Source: Ktedonosporobacter rubrisoli
GTDB lineage: Bacteria; Chloroflexota; Ktedonobacteria; Ktedonobacterales; Ktedonobacteraceae
Reading direction: 5' to 3'
Assembly: GCF_004208415.1 (NCBI RefSeq)
Contig: NZ_CP035758.1
Location: 10,416,001 to 10,480,000 of the forward strand
DNA: 64,000 bases
Of this stretch, positions 50,578 to 59,265 are shown piece after piece. Under the pieces are notes generated by a model that had not been told where the DNA came from, did not search any database, and worked only from the letters and a program-made list of their open reading frames with translations. Made by a program: the position numbers and the translations under genes. Each line of letters begins with the position of its first letter. The first letter of the stretch is position 1.

Positions 50578-52136
50578 AGCAAGCAAATACATTGATGATC
50601 CAGGGGACAGCCTCGACAGTTGGCAAGAGTATCCTTGTGACCGGCCTGTGCCGCCTTTTTGCCCAGGAAGGTTGGCGCGTTGCCCCTTTCAAGGCGCAAA
50701 ACATGGCCTTAAATTCCTGGGTTACGCGTAGCGGCGGCGAGATAGGCCGAGCTCAGGCTGTGCAGGCAGAGGCAGCGGGTATAGAGCCGAGCGTTGAAAT
50801 GAACCCTATTCTGCTCAAGCCCGAGTCGCATTCGCGTAGCCAGGTAATTGTCCTGGGTCGTCCCCTTGATGCGATGGCGGCGCGTGAATATTATCGCCAC
50901 CGCAGCGACTGGCTGGGCGTTGTAGAGCAAGCGCTGGCGAAGCTGAGGGCCAGTTATGACCTGGTGATCATTGAGGGCGCGGGTAGTCCCGTTGAGCTCA
51001 ATTTGAAGGCTTATGATCTTGTCAATATGCGCGTGGCCCAGCTAGCGGAGGCTGCCGTGATGCTCGTGGGAGATATCGACAAAGGCGGAATATTTGCTTC
51101 GCTGCTGGGAACCTTGATGCTGTTAGAGCCAGAAGATCGTCAGCGTGTAAAGGGTCTGATCGTCAATAAATTTCGCGGAGATTTAGCGCTCTGGCGCGAT
51201 GGCGAGAAACTGCTGGCTCAACTGAGTGGGCTGCCAGTTGTAGGGACTGTGCCATTTTTTCAGGATATCCGTATTGCTGAAGAAGATAGCGTGGCCCTGG
51301 AAAACGGCAGCGCCGCCCTACTACAGCCGGCAACTGAGCCCGCAGAAAGTCGGCTCGACATTGCCATTGTGCGCCTCCCCTATTTGAGCAACTATGATGA
51401 ATTTGACGCCTTAGCTACCGAGCCGGCAGTTCGGCTTCATTTCGTCGCTTCTCCGTCAGAAATGCCGGAAAAGCCGGACCTCATAATCTTACCCGGCACA
51501 AAGAATACTTTAGAGGATCTGGCCTGGCTCTGGCGCCGTGGCTTAGTCCAGCACATTCGAAATTGTGCGCGCCTGGGGAGTGCGATACTGGGTATCTGCG
51601 GAGGGTATCAAATGCTGGGAGAAAGAGTGAGCGATCCCCAGGGAGTAGAGTCGCAGGTTGCGCGTATAGAGCCCGGTTTAAACTTATTACCTATCGAGAC
51701 TTTGTTCGCTGCACTGGAGACGAAGGTCACGCAGCGCAGTCGGGCTCAGATCGATGATGCGACAGCGCACGGCCTCTTTGCCCATCTTCGAGGGGCTAGC
51801 TTCCAGGCTTATCAGATCCATATTGGTCGCACGGACCCTTCAGGCGAGAACGCTTCGCAGGCCAGGCGGCCCTTTATAATAGATACAGAACAGCAAGATG
51901 GCTGGCTCAGCCGCGATGGATGGTGTGCGGGCTGCTATTTGCATGGATTGTTTGAGAATGATACCTTCAGGCAAGGCATTATTAGAGCTTTAATGGAACG
52001 TAAATCGTCAGAGCCTTTTGTCGCCGAGGGCTCATCTTTTAGTCGTCAGCGCGAATATGATAAGCTGGCAGATTGGCTGCGGACGTATATCGATATCGCG
52101 CAGCTAAAAGAGCTTTGTGGCTTGACCGAAGCCTGA
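50574..52136 (+). CDS. cobQ: cobyric acid synthase
   Basis: The glutamine-dependent amidase CobQ/CbiP (520 residues), which amidates the b, d, e and g side chains of adenosylcobyrinate a,c-diamide. The N-terminal synthetase domain begins with LMIQGTASTVGKSILVTGLC and contains FKAQNMALNSWVT and LVGDIDKGGIFASLLGTL. The C-terminal glutaminase domain has the nucleophile in ILGICGGYQMLG and the His in CYLHGLFEN. The ATG at 50574 overlaps the stop of cobD (ATGA), with AGGAGG upstream. It is the last gene of the operon. Confidence 0.96.
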   Translation: MKQANTLMIQGTASTVGKSILVTGLCRLFAQEGWRVAPFKAQNMALNSWVTRSGGEIGRAQAVQAEAAGIEPSVEMNPILLKPESHSRSQVIVLGRPLDAMAAREYYRHRSDWLGVVEQALAKLRASYDLVIIEGAGSPVELNLKAYDLVNMRVAQLAEAAVMLVGDIDKGGIFASLLGTLMLLEPEDRQRVKGLIVNKFRGDLALWRDGEKLLAQLSGLPVVGTVPFFQDIRIAEEDSVALENGSAALLQPATEPAESRLDIAIVRLPYLSNYDEFDALATEPAVRLHFVASPSEMPEKPDLIILPGTKNTLEDLAWLWRRGLVQHIRNCARLGSAILGICGGYQMLGERVSDPQGVESQVARIEPGLNLLPIETLFAALETKVTQRSRAQIDDATAHGLFAHLRGASFQAYQIHIGRTDPSGENASQARRPFIIDTEQQDGWLSRDGWCAGCYLHGLFENDTFRQGIIRALMERKSSEPFVAEGSSFSRQREYDKLADWLRTYIDIAQLKELCGLTEA

Positions 52137-52444
52137 ACATAGCCGGAGAAGTAATCATTTCGGCTTCTGCGTTAGCAAGTGCTTTGCCCAAAAATGGAGC
52201 TCAGGCCAGGATATATCTTTGCTGAGATAAGGGAAGGCCTGTTTTGTGATATGATTATAAAAAGCTGCCAGCGCCCGCCATTGAAGAGCCTGGAGGCTCA
52301 TGATTTCTCTTTTTATTTTTGCTGCTAGCATGCGAATAGCTGTTCCTGTATACGAGCCCAGGTTACTAATGCAATAAAGAGGCATGGCCTCAGAAATGAG
52401 CGCAGCCTGCAGCATCACTAAGTTTTTTGGGAGGATGCATCGTT
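52137..52444. other. intergenic region after the cobalamin operon
   Basis: A 308-bp gap. A short hairpin AGCCG/CGGCT (52141-52165) starts five bases after the cobQ stop codon and may terminate it. An 87-codon frame on the minus strand (52155-52418) has somewhat protein-like composition but no ribosome site. Confidence 0.4.
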
Positions 52445-52888
52445 ATGGATTTCTCAGGTACTCAGACTATTGCTGCACCTATCGATAAAGTATGGACTTA
52501 TCTTCTCGATGTGAATAACGTGGCAGCCTGTGCTCCCGGCTTCCAAAGTTTGGAGGTGTTGGGTGATGAGCACTGGAAAGCAGTGATTGCGGTTGGGGTA
52601 GGCCCGGTGAAGGCGAAGTTTACCCTGGATGTTACACGGCCAGAGATGAATGAGCCAGAACTCATGGTAGTAAAGGGGCGCGGAAAGGCTCCGGGAAGCG
52701 CTGTTGAACTGTCTGGCAGAATGAATCTTTCCTCGGTTGAGGACGAACAGACACGCATGGATTGGAGCGCGCATGTCGTTGTAAGTGGCACTATCGCTAG
52801 CGTGGGCGCACGCCTGCTTTCAGGAACTGCAGAAAAACTTACAGGACAATTCTTCGAATGCCTCAAAGAGAAGCTTCAGACTTCCTAA
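52445..52888 (+). CDS. CoxG-like SRPBCC-fold protein
   Basis: A 147-residue START/SRPBCC-domain protein similar to CoxG (CO dehydrogenase subunit G family). Typical parts are MDFSGTQTIAAPIDKVWTYLLDVNNVAACAPGFQSLEVL and the C-terminal VGARLLSGTAEKLTGQFFECLKEKL. CoxG proteins help recruit molybdenum CO dehydrogenases or bind quinones, but no CO dehydrogenase genes are nearby, so it may only bind a hydrophobic ligand. GGGAGG lies about eleven bases before the ATG. A second family member lies at 53923-54357. Confidence 0.85.
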   Translation: MDFSGTQTIAAPIDKVWTYLLDVNNVAACAPGFQSLEVLGDEHWKAVIAVGVGPVKAKFTLDVTRPEMNEPELMVVKGRGKAPGSAVELSGRMNLSSVEDEQTRMDWSAHVVVSGTIASVGARLLSGTAEKLTGQFFECLKEKLQTS

Positions 52889-53008
52889 CGCAAACTTCCG
52901 CGAGACTATTGGCTAAGAGGAGGCTGTAAAGAGCAGCGCAAGGACCTGACTGAGCTTCCTCTTACACTTCTGATAGATCATTGGGCACAAACAAAAGGTA
53001 GGTCGACT

Positions 53009-53836
53009 ATGCAGGCTGCTCTTGAACGCTGGCATTATTTGATCGATAAGCGTGCGCAACAGATGGACGAGGCTTACGCGCGCCTGGGCCGTAGTAGCGC
53101 GGATTTCTGGAATCGTCGCGCACGCAGTTTTCATCAGGCCACAAAGGATAACGCGCTCAGCGATCCCTTTTTTCTCAAAGTGCGCCAGGCGGTTACCGCA
53201 CAATCCAGCGTATTAGATGTTGGGGCCGGCACAGGGCGTTTTGCACTGGCCCTTGCCCCTCTCGCCAAGCAAGTTGTTGCGGTTGAGCCAAATAGTGCAA
53301 TGCTCAGCTATCTGCGCCAGGAAGCTGAACAGAAGTGCATAAGTAACCTCTCTTATATAGCAACCACCTGGCAGGAGGCGGCGACCGACGTGCAAGCCGA
53401 TATCGTTGTCTGCAGCCATGTGCTCTACCCGCTAAGAGAAGTGGATACTTTTCTGGCTAAGTTGGATCGAGCCGCCAGGCAAGCCTGTTACATCTATTTG
53501 CATGCCCGTCATTTTGATGAGCTTACCGGGCACTTGTGGCGCCATTTTCATGGAAGCGAGCGCTGTTTGTCACCAAGCTATATTCATGCCCTTGATGTCA
53601 TGTATGAAATGGGAATTTATGCCAACGTAGAGGTAGTTTCAAAGCCTCCCAGCTGGCGCTATCACAACTATGAAGTAGCAGTCGAAGAGCTCATAGAGCA
53701 ACTCATCTTGCCTGATAATGAGCGGACGCGGACCGAGTTGCGCAGAATGCTGGAGGCCTGGCTGTGGGAAAAAGATGGGATGCTTGTTCCGCCGGTGAGC
53801 GAAATGAGCTCAGCAATTGTATACTGGCAGCGCTAA
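53009..53836 (+). CDS. class I SAM-dependent methyltransferase
   Basis: A methyltransferase of 275 residues. Motif I is SVLDVGAGTGRFALALAPLAKQVVAVEPN near residue 70, with the acidic SAM-ribose ligand in VVAVEPN. Then come IVVCSHVLYPLREVD (motif II) and ARQACYIYLHARHFDEL. Before the domain, an N-terminal helix carries FWNRRARSFHQATK, the usual FW-RR segment. AGGTAGG precedes the ATG. The substrate is not identifiable. It lies between two CoxG-like genes. Confidence 0.9.
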   Translation: MQAALERWHYLIDKRAQQMDEAYARLGRSSADFWNRRARSFHQATKDNALSDPFFLKVRQAVTAQSSVLDVGAGTGRFALALAPLAKQVVAVEPNSAMLSYLRQEAEQKCISNLSYIATTWQEAATDVQADIVVCSHVLYPLREVDTFLAKLDRAARQACYIYLHARHFDELTGHLWRHFHGSERCLSPSYIHALDVMYEMGIYANVEVVSKPPSWRYHNYEVAVEELIEQLILPDNERTRTELRRMLEAWLWEKDGMLVPPVSEMSSAIVYWQR

Positions 53837-53868
53837 ATAGAATTTATGAATGTGAATGTTTCGAAATA

Positions 53869-53902
53869 GATTGCACTACATATGATTTGATGTAGTGCAA
53901 TC
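53869..53902. terminator. hairpin between convergent methyltransferase and CoxG-like genes
   Basis: Perfect 13-base arms GATTGCACTACAT (53869-53881) and ATGTAGTGCAATC (53890-53902) have an eight-base loop, between genes ending at 53836 and 53923. It is probably a bidirectional terminator, although T-runs are short. Confidence 0.7.
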
Positions 53903-53922
53903 TGTGAAATTAGGGAATAGAT

Positions 53923-54357
53923 TTAGATAATATGCTTATCTAAACTTTTGAAGAAAGAGCCGAGAGAGTTCTTTACAATTCCCTGTCCAATTGGATTGTT
54001 AGCAACTGCAATGGGGCCTTCGAGGTCAGCGTTAGCATTGTAGTTGAGGAGAGCGCCATCGGCCTCATCGGTCAGGCTGATCTGGCTGACCGCATTAACC
54101 GAGCCGCCGGTCCCCTTGCGCAGCACCTGGAGTTCAAGATAATTGGGAGCCTGCTGATTCGCAATGCTGATCACTACGCCATAGGGTCCCTTCAAGCCAG
54201 GCAGGGGAGTAGTGATGTTGGCCTTAATGCGGTTGGAGTCAAGATACTCGACTGAGTTGCAGCCGGGGATGCAAGACTTCAGGATTTCCGGGTTGAGAAT
54301 TGCATTGAAAACTTTTGCGCTCGGCGCGCTGAATTTGTGTGAACCGCTGAGTTTCAT
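53923..54357 (-). CDS. CoxG-like SRPBCC-fold protein
   Basis: A 144-residue second member of the CoxG family: MKLSGSHKFSAPSAKVFNAILNPEILKSCIPGCNSVEYL at the N-terminus, the lid region GPYGVVISIANQQAPNYLEL, and VKNSLGSFFKSLDK at the C-terminus. Its sequence is quite different from the protein at 52445, so it is not a recent duplicate. GAAGGA is about eight bases before the ATG. The gene is convergent with the methyltransferase. The ligand is unknown. Confidence 0.85.
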   Translation of the reverse strand: MKLSGSHKFSAPSAKVFNAILNPEILKSCIPGCNSVEYLDSNRIKANITTPLPGLKGPYGVVISIANQQAPNYLELQVLRKGTGGSVNAVSQISLTDEADGALLNYNANADLEGPIAVANNPIGQGIVKNSLGSFFKSLDKHII

Positions 54358-54714
54358 GAAAAATGGTCCTTCCTTACAATTGCAAAATAGGCTGACGTCC
54401 CTCCACGTCTTTCCCGAGCAGGTGTTATCATGCTCGGACGGGATCTTTACGATCAGGACCCCATTGTAGCGGTTTCTTAAATGACTTTCAAGTCACCAGA
54501 AGCTCTAGCCCCAAAATTCCTATTAAGAATTAAGTAGAAATGCTTATACTTTCTATACTGTATTGTTCGTCAGATGTGCTGCAGTAGGAAGTGCCCTATC
54601 CAAATGTGCTATGGTGACTGGATTTTAGGAGCAATATGTTATACTGCCTCTGTGCGTTTCAACATATGCCGTATTCTGAAGTCCAAAGAAGTATGTTGTA
54701 CATTGGGGGCTGCG
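54358..54714. other. divergent intergenic region
   Basis: A 357-bp gap upstream of both the CoxG-like gene and the disordered-protein gene. It should hold both promoters, but I see no convincing boxes and no strong repeat. Confidence 0.4.
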
Positions 54715-56049
54715 ATGGCTTTACAAGAAGAACATGGCGAACAGACTCAGCAAAGATGGCTGTCCCGTTTTTCACAGGAACGGAAGAGCCTCTCTGCTTC
54801 GGTGGAAGAGGCGCTTAATGATGATGTTGCCCTGGAGGAGGAGGAAGAGTGGTCGGAGGAGGTTGAAGAGCAGAAACCGTCTGCTCGGGTGACGCGCAAG
54901 ACTGCGATTATTCCGCCGCGTATAAGTCTGCAATCCATAATTATGCCTGCAGTGCAACCTGGTGATACGTCCAGGGTGAGTGCAGAAGCTCACGCGACAG
55001 CCACCTCTCAGGCAGTTGATGCGGAACTTTCTCCCTCGCTGGAGGCCGGACTAAAGCAAAAGGCCGAAGGGGAGCAAATTGCTGCCCAGGAAGCGCAAAA
55101 TGTGAGTATGCTAACGCGTTTTGCGCAGCGTATTGCTTCTTCTTTAGGAATGTTCGGCTATTCTGCGCAATCTCAACAAACGCCTGTTGAAGAAAAAGAT
55201 GCTGGATCACAGGAGCTAAAAGCGGTATCCTCCGCGGCTCCTACAATTACGAAAGAAATAGAGACGATTAAGGATAAATTCGTTACCAATATAACCGATT
55301 ATCGTGTGCCTTCAAGGCCGGCCAAAGAGGCTTCACCGCCTGCTCCTGGTAGGTTACGTCTTGCTGGACATACGGCGAAGATCCGCCTGGAGACGGCGCA
55401 AATTCCTGCTACTCCTAAGCCTACTGAACAGAAAAAAGTTGAACCTCGGACCGAAGGCCCACACGAAGCGGCCCGGGATGAACGGGCTACGAGTCAGCAC
55501 CTTCCGACCCCCGCTATGCTCCAGACCCTGCAGCAGAATAATGCAGCAGGGAGCGAGCAACGTGCTGAGAGCCAGGCAGAGTCACAGTTTGCCAGCGATG
55601 TTGGCGAGCGTCAGCCATTTCTCTCTCGCGTTGGGCGGATCGAGGATGAGGTAAGGTCTGAGCATATGCCTGCATTCTCTGTAGCGCCCCAGATCGAGCG
55701 AGATACAGAGGAACGCCTACCGACACCGGCCCTCTTACAGCAAGAGGAGCGGGCGACGAGCGAGCATCTACCCATTGTTGTTGAGACAAAGGATAGAGGC
55801 GCTTCTCCAGCTCCAGGCTCCATGGTCGGCTCCAGTATAGTTGAGGTTGGACAGTGTGACGTAATGGTCGAGGATAAACGCGTGACTAAAGCGAGTGTGG
55901 TCCTGGTGACGCTTACTTCGAATCCTGGTCCGGTTGTGGTGCAGTATGTGACATTACGCCCACAGGAGGGATTTACCGTCCATTTGACTGCTCCTGCCAC
56001 TATGCGAGCACCTTTCAACTATGTGATTTTTGCCGGGGAACTTGTTTGA
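54715..56049 (+). CDS. large disordered protein with C-terminal beta domain
   Basis: A 444-residue protein of unknown function. Residues 1-370 are low-complexity: acidic runs (DDVALEEEEEWSEEVEEQK), many Ala, Glu, Gln, Pro, and three copies of a phrase like ERATSQHLPTPAML, EERLPTPALLQ, ERATSEHLP. The last 70 residues are a compact beta-type domain (SSIVEVGQCDVMVEDKRVTKA to VIFAGELV). No signal peptide or membrane helix. The ATG at 54715 has GGGGG five bases upstream and begins a sensible N-terminus; earlier in-frame codons are Cys-rich and unlike the rest. It stands alone. Confidence 0.72.
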   Translation: MALQEEHGEQTQQRWLSRFSQERKSLSASVEEALNDDVALEEEEEWSEEVEEQKPSARVTRKTAIIPPRISLQSIIMPAVQPGDTSRVSAEAHATATSQAVDAELSPSLEAGLKQKAEGEQIAAQEAQNVSMLTRFAQRIASSLGMFGYSAQSQQTPVEEKDAGSQELKAVSSAAPTITKEIETIKDKFVTNITDYRVPSRPAKEASPPAPGRLRLAGHTAKIRLETAQIPATPKPTEQKKVEPRTEGPHEAARDERATSQHLPTPAMLQTLQQNNAAGSEQRAESQAESQFASDVGERQPFLSRVGRIEDEVRSEHMPAFSVAPQIERDTEERLPTPALLQQEERATSEHLPIVVETKDRGASPAPGSMVGSSIVEVGQCDVMVEDKRVTKASVVLVTLTSNPGPVVVQYVTLRPQEGFTVHLTAPATMRAPFNYVIFAGELV

Positions 56050-56133
56050 AGTTCCCTCCGGCTTCCCTCGCCTCTTTTCCTTTTTGTGGAGCTGTTTTTC
56101 TGCACCAGGCTGCTATGCCTTTTGAAACCACTC

Positions 56134-56275
56134 AAGAAAATGCTCAGCTTCCTCGCTATCTGTGAACGTGTCGAAGCCGCGCAGAAAGCTGGTGCTAGCA
56201 TGGTAGATGAGGCACAGGTCTGGTCTCGAACAACTTGCGCAAGCCGGACAGGCGGGGCGCTACCTCATGTCTAGC
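56134..56275 (+). pseudogene. decayed 3' fragment of a methyltransferase gene
   Basis: About 140 bp closely match the 3' end of the intact methyltransferase gene at 58928-59069, including AATGCTCAGCTTCCT, GAACGTGTCGAAGCCGCGCA and CTTGCGCAAGCCGGACAGGC. Substitutions and at least one inserted T (around 56222) break the frame. The rest of the gene is missing. The surrounding gap (56050-56747) shows nothing else, apart from short frames without ribosome sites. Confidence 0.88.
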
Positions 56276-56747
56276 GCAGACTCAAGAAAGCTCTTGTTTA
56301 AGTAGCTTTGCCTGTTCACACAACCGAGAAATGCTTGGCAATGAAGTCTGTGCTCCGCCTCGTAACGTGATGATCAGCGCTTGACATAGAGCAACTTCGC
56401 ATGATAGTATTCAGGCACCGTATGAAGAAAGCCAATAGCAAGGAAAGATCATAAAGCTGATGGTATTCCTACAACAGACATCTGTTGCCAGCGTCATCGC
56501 TCATTTTCCCGCTGTAACCGCGCCGCATGGGGCGCACTAGCGAGAGAAGAGTGAGAGAAGAGACTACTATGCGAGAGGCACAACCATCCGAGACTGTGAT
56601 GATAGGACCTGCCTTTCTGTCCTGATACTCCTCCCCGTTTTTTTCCTTCTCCGGTAATGGAGCATATCTTTTCCGCACCGCGCACCCTCCCCTACACAAG
56701 TATTCAGACACGGATCACCTCTTCCATTTGCGCGCGAAAGGATTGCT

Positions 56748-58082
56748 ATGCGTCACTATTCTCAAAAGCTCCTGGCACTTTCTCGCCAGCGCTTTCTTCT
56801 GATTAATCGCAACTACACCATATTGTGGTTGGGAAGCACTATCTCGCTCGTCGGTGACGTTCTTTTTATGACCGTCCTTACTTTGTGGATTGGAACGCTC
56901 CTTCAGAACCAGAGTTATGCACCGCTTGCCATAAGCGGCATAGCGCTCTCTGCCGCCCTTCCCGCCCTGCTGATTGGCCCATTTGCAGGGGTGTTTGTGG
57001 ATCGCTGGCACAAGCAAAAGACGATGCGCGTCATGGATGTGATGCGGGCGCTCCTCGTGCTCTCTCTGCTGCCCTTGCTCGGACCCGATCCGCTTCCGTT
57101 TCTTTCGGCACCGACTTCGGCGTTGTCCCTACTCATGAAGCTTGGGGCAACGTATCTGGTCGTCGCTGCTACGTCTAGCCTGAGTCAATTCTTCAATCCA
57201 TCTACTAAGGCGCTTCTCGGGTGGATTGTACCAGAAGAGAAGCTTCCCCGAGCCTTTGCGCTGACCACAGGCACAGCTATGATTGCCTGGTCTTTTGGTT
57301 CAGCGCTTGCGGGCATATGTTACGCCTATCTGGGAGTGCGTTTGGCCATTACCTTGAATGCAGCATCGTTCATCTGCTCCTGGCTGCTCATAGGCTGCAT
57401 GCGTGTGTCAGAACCAGCAGCGTCTCTCGTAATCCAAAAAGAGAGACTCCATTACGTCTTCAAGGAGCTGTGGGAAGGGTTACGCTGCATCGAAGAAAAG
57501 TTGCTCTTGCGGACACTTTTGCGTGCAGAAAGCCTTCTCGCGTTTGGGTTAGGCATTATTAACACCTTGGCATTCTTCTTTATCACGCAAAATTTGCATG
57601 TCCCCTTGAATCTTTATGGTCTTTTCATCAGTGTGCCCTCACTTGGAGGCATAGTTGGGATCTGGTTCGTTGGGTGGTCTGTGACAAAGACAGGACATCT
57701 CAGGGTTTATTACACAGCAATGTTGCTCGCTGGGATCGCCATGATTTTGATAGCGCTGCAAAGTCAGCCGCTTCTCGCCTTGATCGGCATGGTGCTTAGC
57801 AACATTGCCCAAAGTTGTGCCGAAGCTCTCGTTGGCCCTTTGCTACTGAGTGCTACGCCTGGAAGGATGGAGGGTCGTGTCTTTTCCACCTTTGGAACTG
57901 CGACGACTACCTGTTCTTTGCTCGCAACGTTTCTGAGTGGGTATCTTGGGAGCACTCTACTGCAGACAGTTGCTCTCCATTTTTCTGCCATCGATCTCAA
58001 TGCAACAAGCCTGCTCAATATCTGTGCAGGCATGGCCTTGATTGCAGGTGGGTTGTACGTCTATCGGCATCGAGATCGGTGA
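56748..58082 (+). CDS. MFS transporter (MFS_3/enterobactin-exporter-like)
   Basis: A major facilitator transporter of 444 residues with about twelve membrane segments. The signature is in the first half: LINRNYTILWLGSTISLVGDVLFMTVLTLWI, the loop GPFAGVFVDRWHKQKTMRVMDVMRALLVL (A-motif-like) and the FNPSTKALLGWIVPEEKLPRAFAL segment typical of the MFS_3 group. These proteins export drugs or siderophores. AAAGGA lies before the ATG. It is flanked by a methyltransferase gene and a decayed copy of it, suggesting duplication around it. The substrate is unknown. Confidence 0.9.
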   Translation: MRHYSQKLLALSRQRFLLINRNYTILWLGSTISLVGDVLFMTVLTLWIGTLLQNQSYAPLAISGIALSAALPALLIGPFAGVFVDRWHKQKTMRVMDVMRALLVLSLLPLLGPDPLPFLSAPTSALSLLMKLGATYLVVAATSSLSQFFNPSTKALLGWIVPEEKLPRAFALTTGTAMIAWSFGSALAGICYAYLGVRLAITLNAASFICSWLLIGCMRVSEPAASLVIQKERLHYVFKELWEGLRCIEEKLLLRTLLRAESLLAFGLGIINTLAFFFITQNLHVPLNLYGLFISVPSLGGIVGIWFVGWSVTKTGHLRVYYTAMLLAGIAMILIALQSQPLLALIGMVLSNIAQSCAEALVGPLLLSATPGRMEGRVFSTFGTATTTCSLLATFLSGYLGSTLLQTVALHFSAIDLNATSLLNICAGMALIAGGLYVYRHRDR

Positions 58083-58314
58083 GAGGAGCAGAGATGTGGC
58101 TTTCTCACGGATACGGCAAGAAACCCTCTCGCTGGCAATCCGCTAGTAAGCAGGTAAGAAGCGCAATGTGCCATCGATCTCAAGTTGAAGGATGCTAGCT
58201 TCCCTTGCTGCATGATAGAATATCACCGTAGAAGAGTTAACGGATCTTTGGTAAAGAAAACTATTCTTTCGCTTGATAGTCCTCTTTCGCATGTAGCAAA
58301 TGAAAGGATTTTCT

Positions 58315-59100
58315 ATGCAGTCACGTGATCCCGCCCTGATTGAGTTTATCGAGTTTCTTGATGGTGCACGCCTTGTTTCCTCAGTTCAAGAGCAGAAGCG
58401 TATCACTGCCGAAATGCTAGCTTTGCAATCTGGCGAGAAGGTGCTTGATATCGGCTGTGGCACAGGAGATGATTTGTGCGATATGGCTCCCCTGGTCGCT
58501 CCTGCTGGTCGCTGCGTGGGTGTGGACCTGAAAGAGGGCATGATTGAAGAGGCGCGCACACGAGCCAGGCAGAAGAGGCTTCCAGTCGAGTTCCTCCAGG
58601 CAGATATCTATACGCTTCCCTTTGCCGATCAAACCTTTGACGTGGCCCGCGCTGAACGTGTATTTGAGCATCTCCAGCGCCCTGTGCAAGCCTTGCAGGA
58701 AATGATACGCGTGACGCGCTCTGGAGGGCGTATTCTGGTGGCTTCTCCCGATATGGATACGAATCTGATTGATCATCCCAACCGCCAGATCACGCGGAAG
58801 ATTCAGCACTTTGAGTGCGACCGGCGCCCCAATGGGTCGGCGGGACATAAACTCTATGGACTGTTCTGGGATGCCGGTTTAACTGACCTGCAGGTTCGGG
58901 CTGTTGTGCATACTACTCTTGACTACAAGGAAATGCTCAGCTTCCTTGATATCCGTGAACGTGTCGAAGCCGCGCAGAAAGCTGGTGTTATCACAATAGA
59001 TGAGGCGCAGATCTGGCTCGAACAACTTGCGCAAGCCGGACAGGCGGGACGCTACTTTATGTCTACCAATCACTATGTTGTCTATGGGCGCAAGCCATAA
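58315..59100 (+). CDS. class I SAM-dependent methyltransferase (UbiE/COQ5-like)
   Basis: A 261-residue methyltransferase. Motif I is GEKVLDIGCGTGDDLCDMAPLV, motif II is around LPFADQTFDVARAERVFEHL, and motif III is EMIRVTRSGGRILVASPDMDTNLI. A C-terminal part (YKEMLSFLDIRERVEAAQKAGVITIDEAQIWLEQL) shows up again, decayed, at 56134-56275. The ATG at 58315 is chosen with AAAGGA six bases upstream; an ATG at 58300 is the alternative. It is downstream of the MFS exporter by about 230 bp. The substrate is unknown. Confidence 0.9.
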   Translation: MQSRDPALIEFIEFLDGARLVSSVQEQKRITAEMLALQSGEKVLDIGCGTGDDLCDMAPLVAPAGRCVGVDLKEGMIEEARTRARQKRLPVEFLQADIYTLPFADQTFDVARAERVFEHLQRPVQALQEMIRVTRSGGRILVASPDMDTNLIDHPNRQITRKIQHFECDRRPNGSAGHKLYGLFWDAGLTDLQVRAVVHTTLDYKEMLSFLDIRERVEAAQKAGVITIDEAQIWLEQLAQAGQAGRYFMSTNHYVVYGRKP

Positions 59101-59265
59101 ACTCGCGCCGAACTTGTTAGAGGCGTGCAATCCCTCTGTGCGCCTCTATATGAGGATGGGGTACGATCTTAGCGATTTTGTGCAGTAAAAGCAACTTGTT
59201 GCCATTTCTCCTCTTATAGGAAATCTCCTAACTTCTTTTTTCTCTAAACTGATAGAGCTTTCTAG

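Noticed and set aside
52155..52418. 87-codon frame on the minus strand after cobQ
   Set aside because: Composition is protein-like in its second half, but no ribosome site precedes any of its ATGs and it overlaps the promoter region of the CoxG-like gene.
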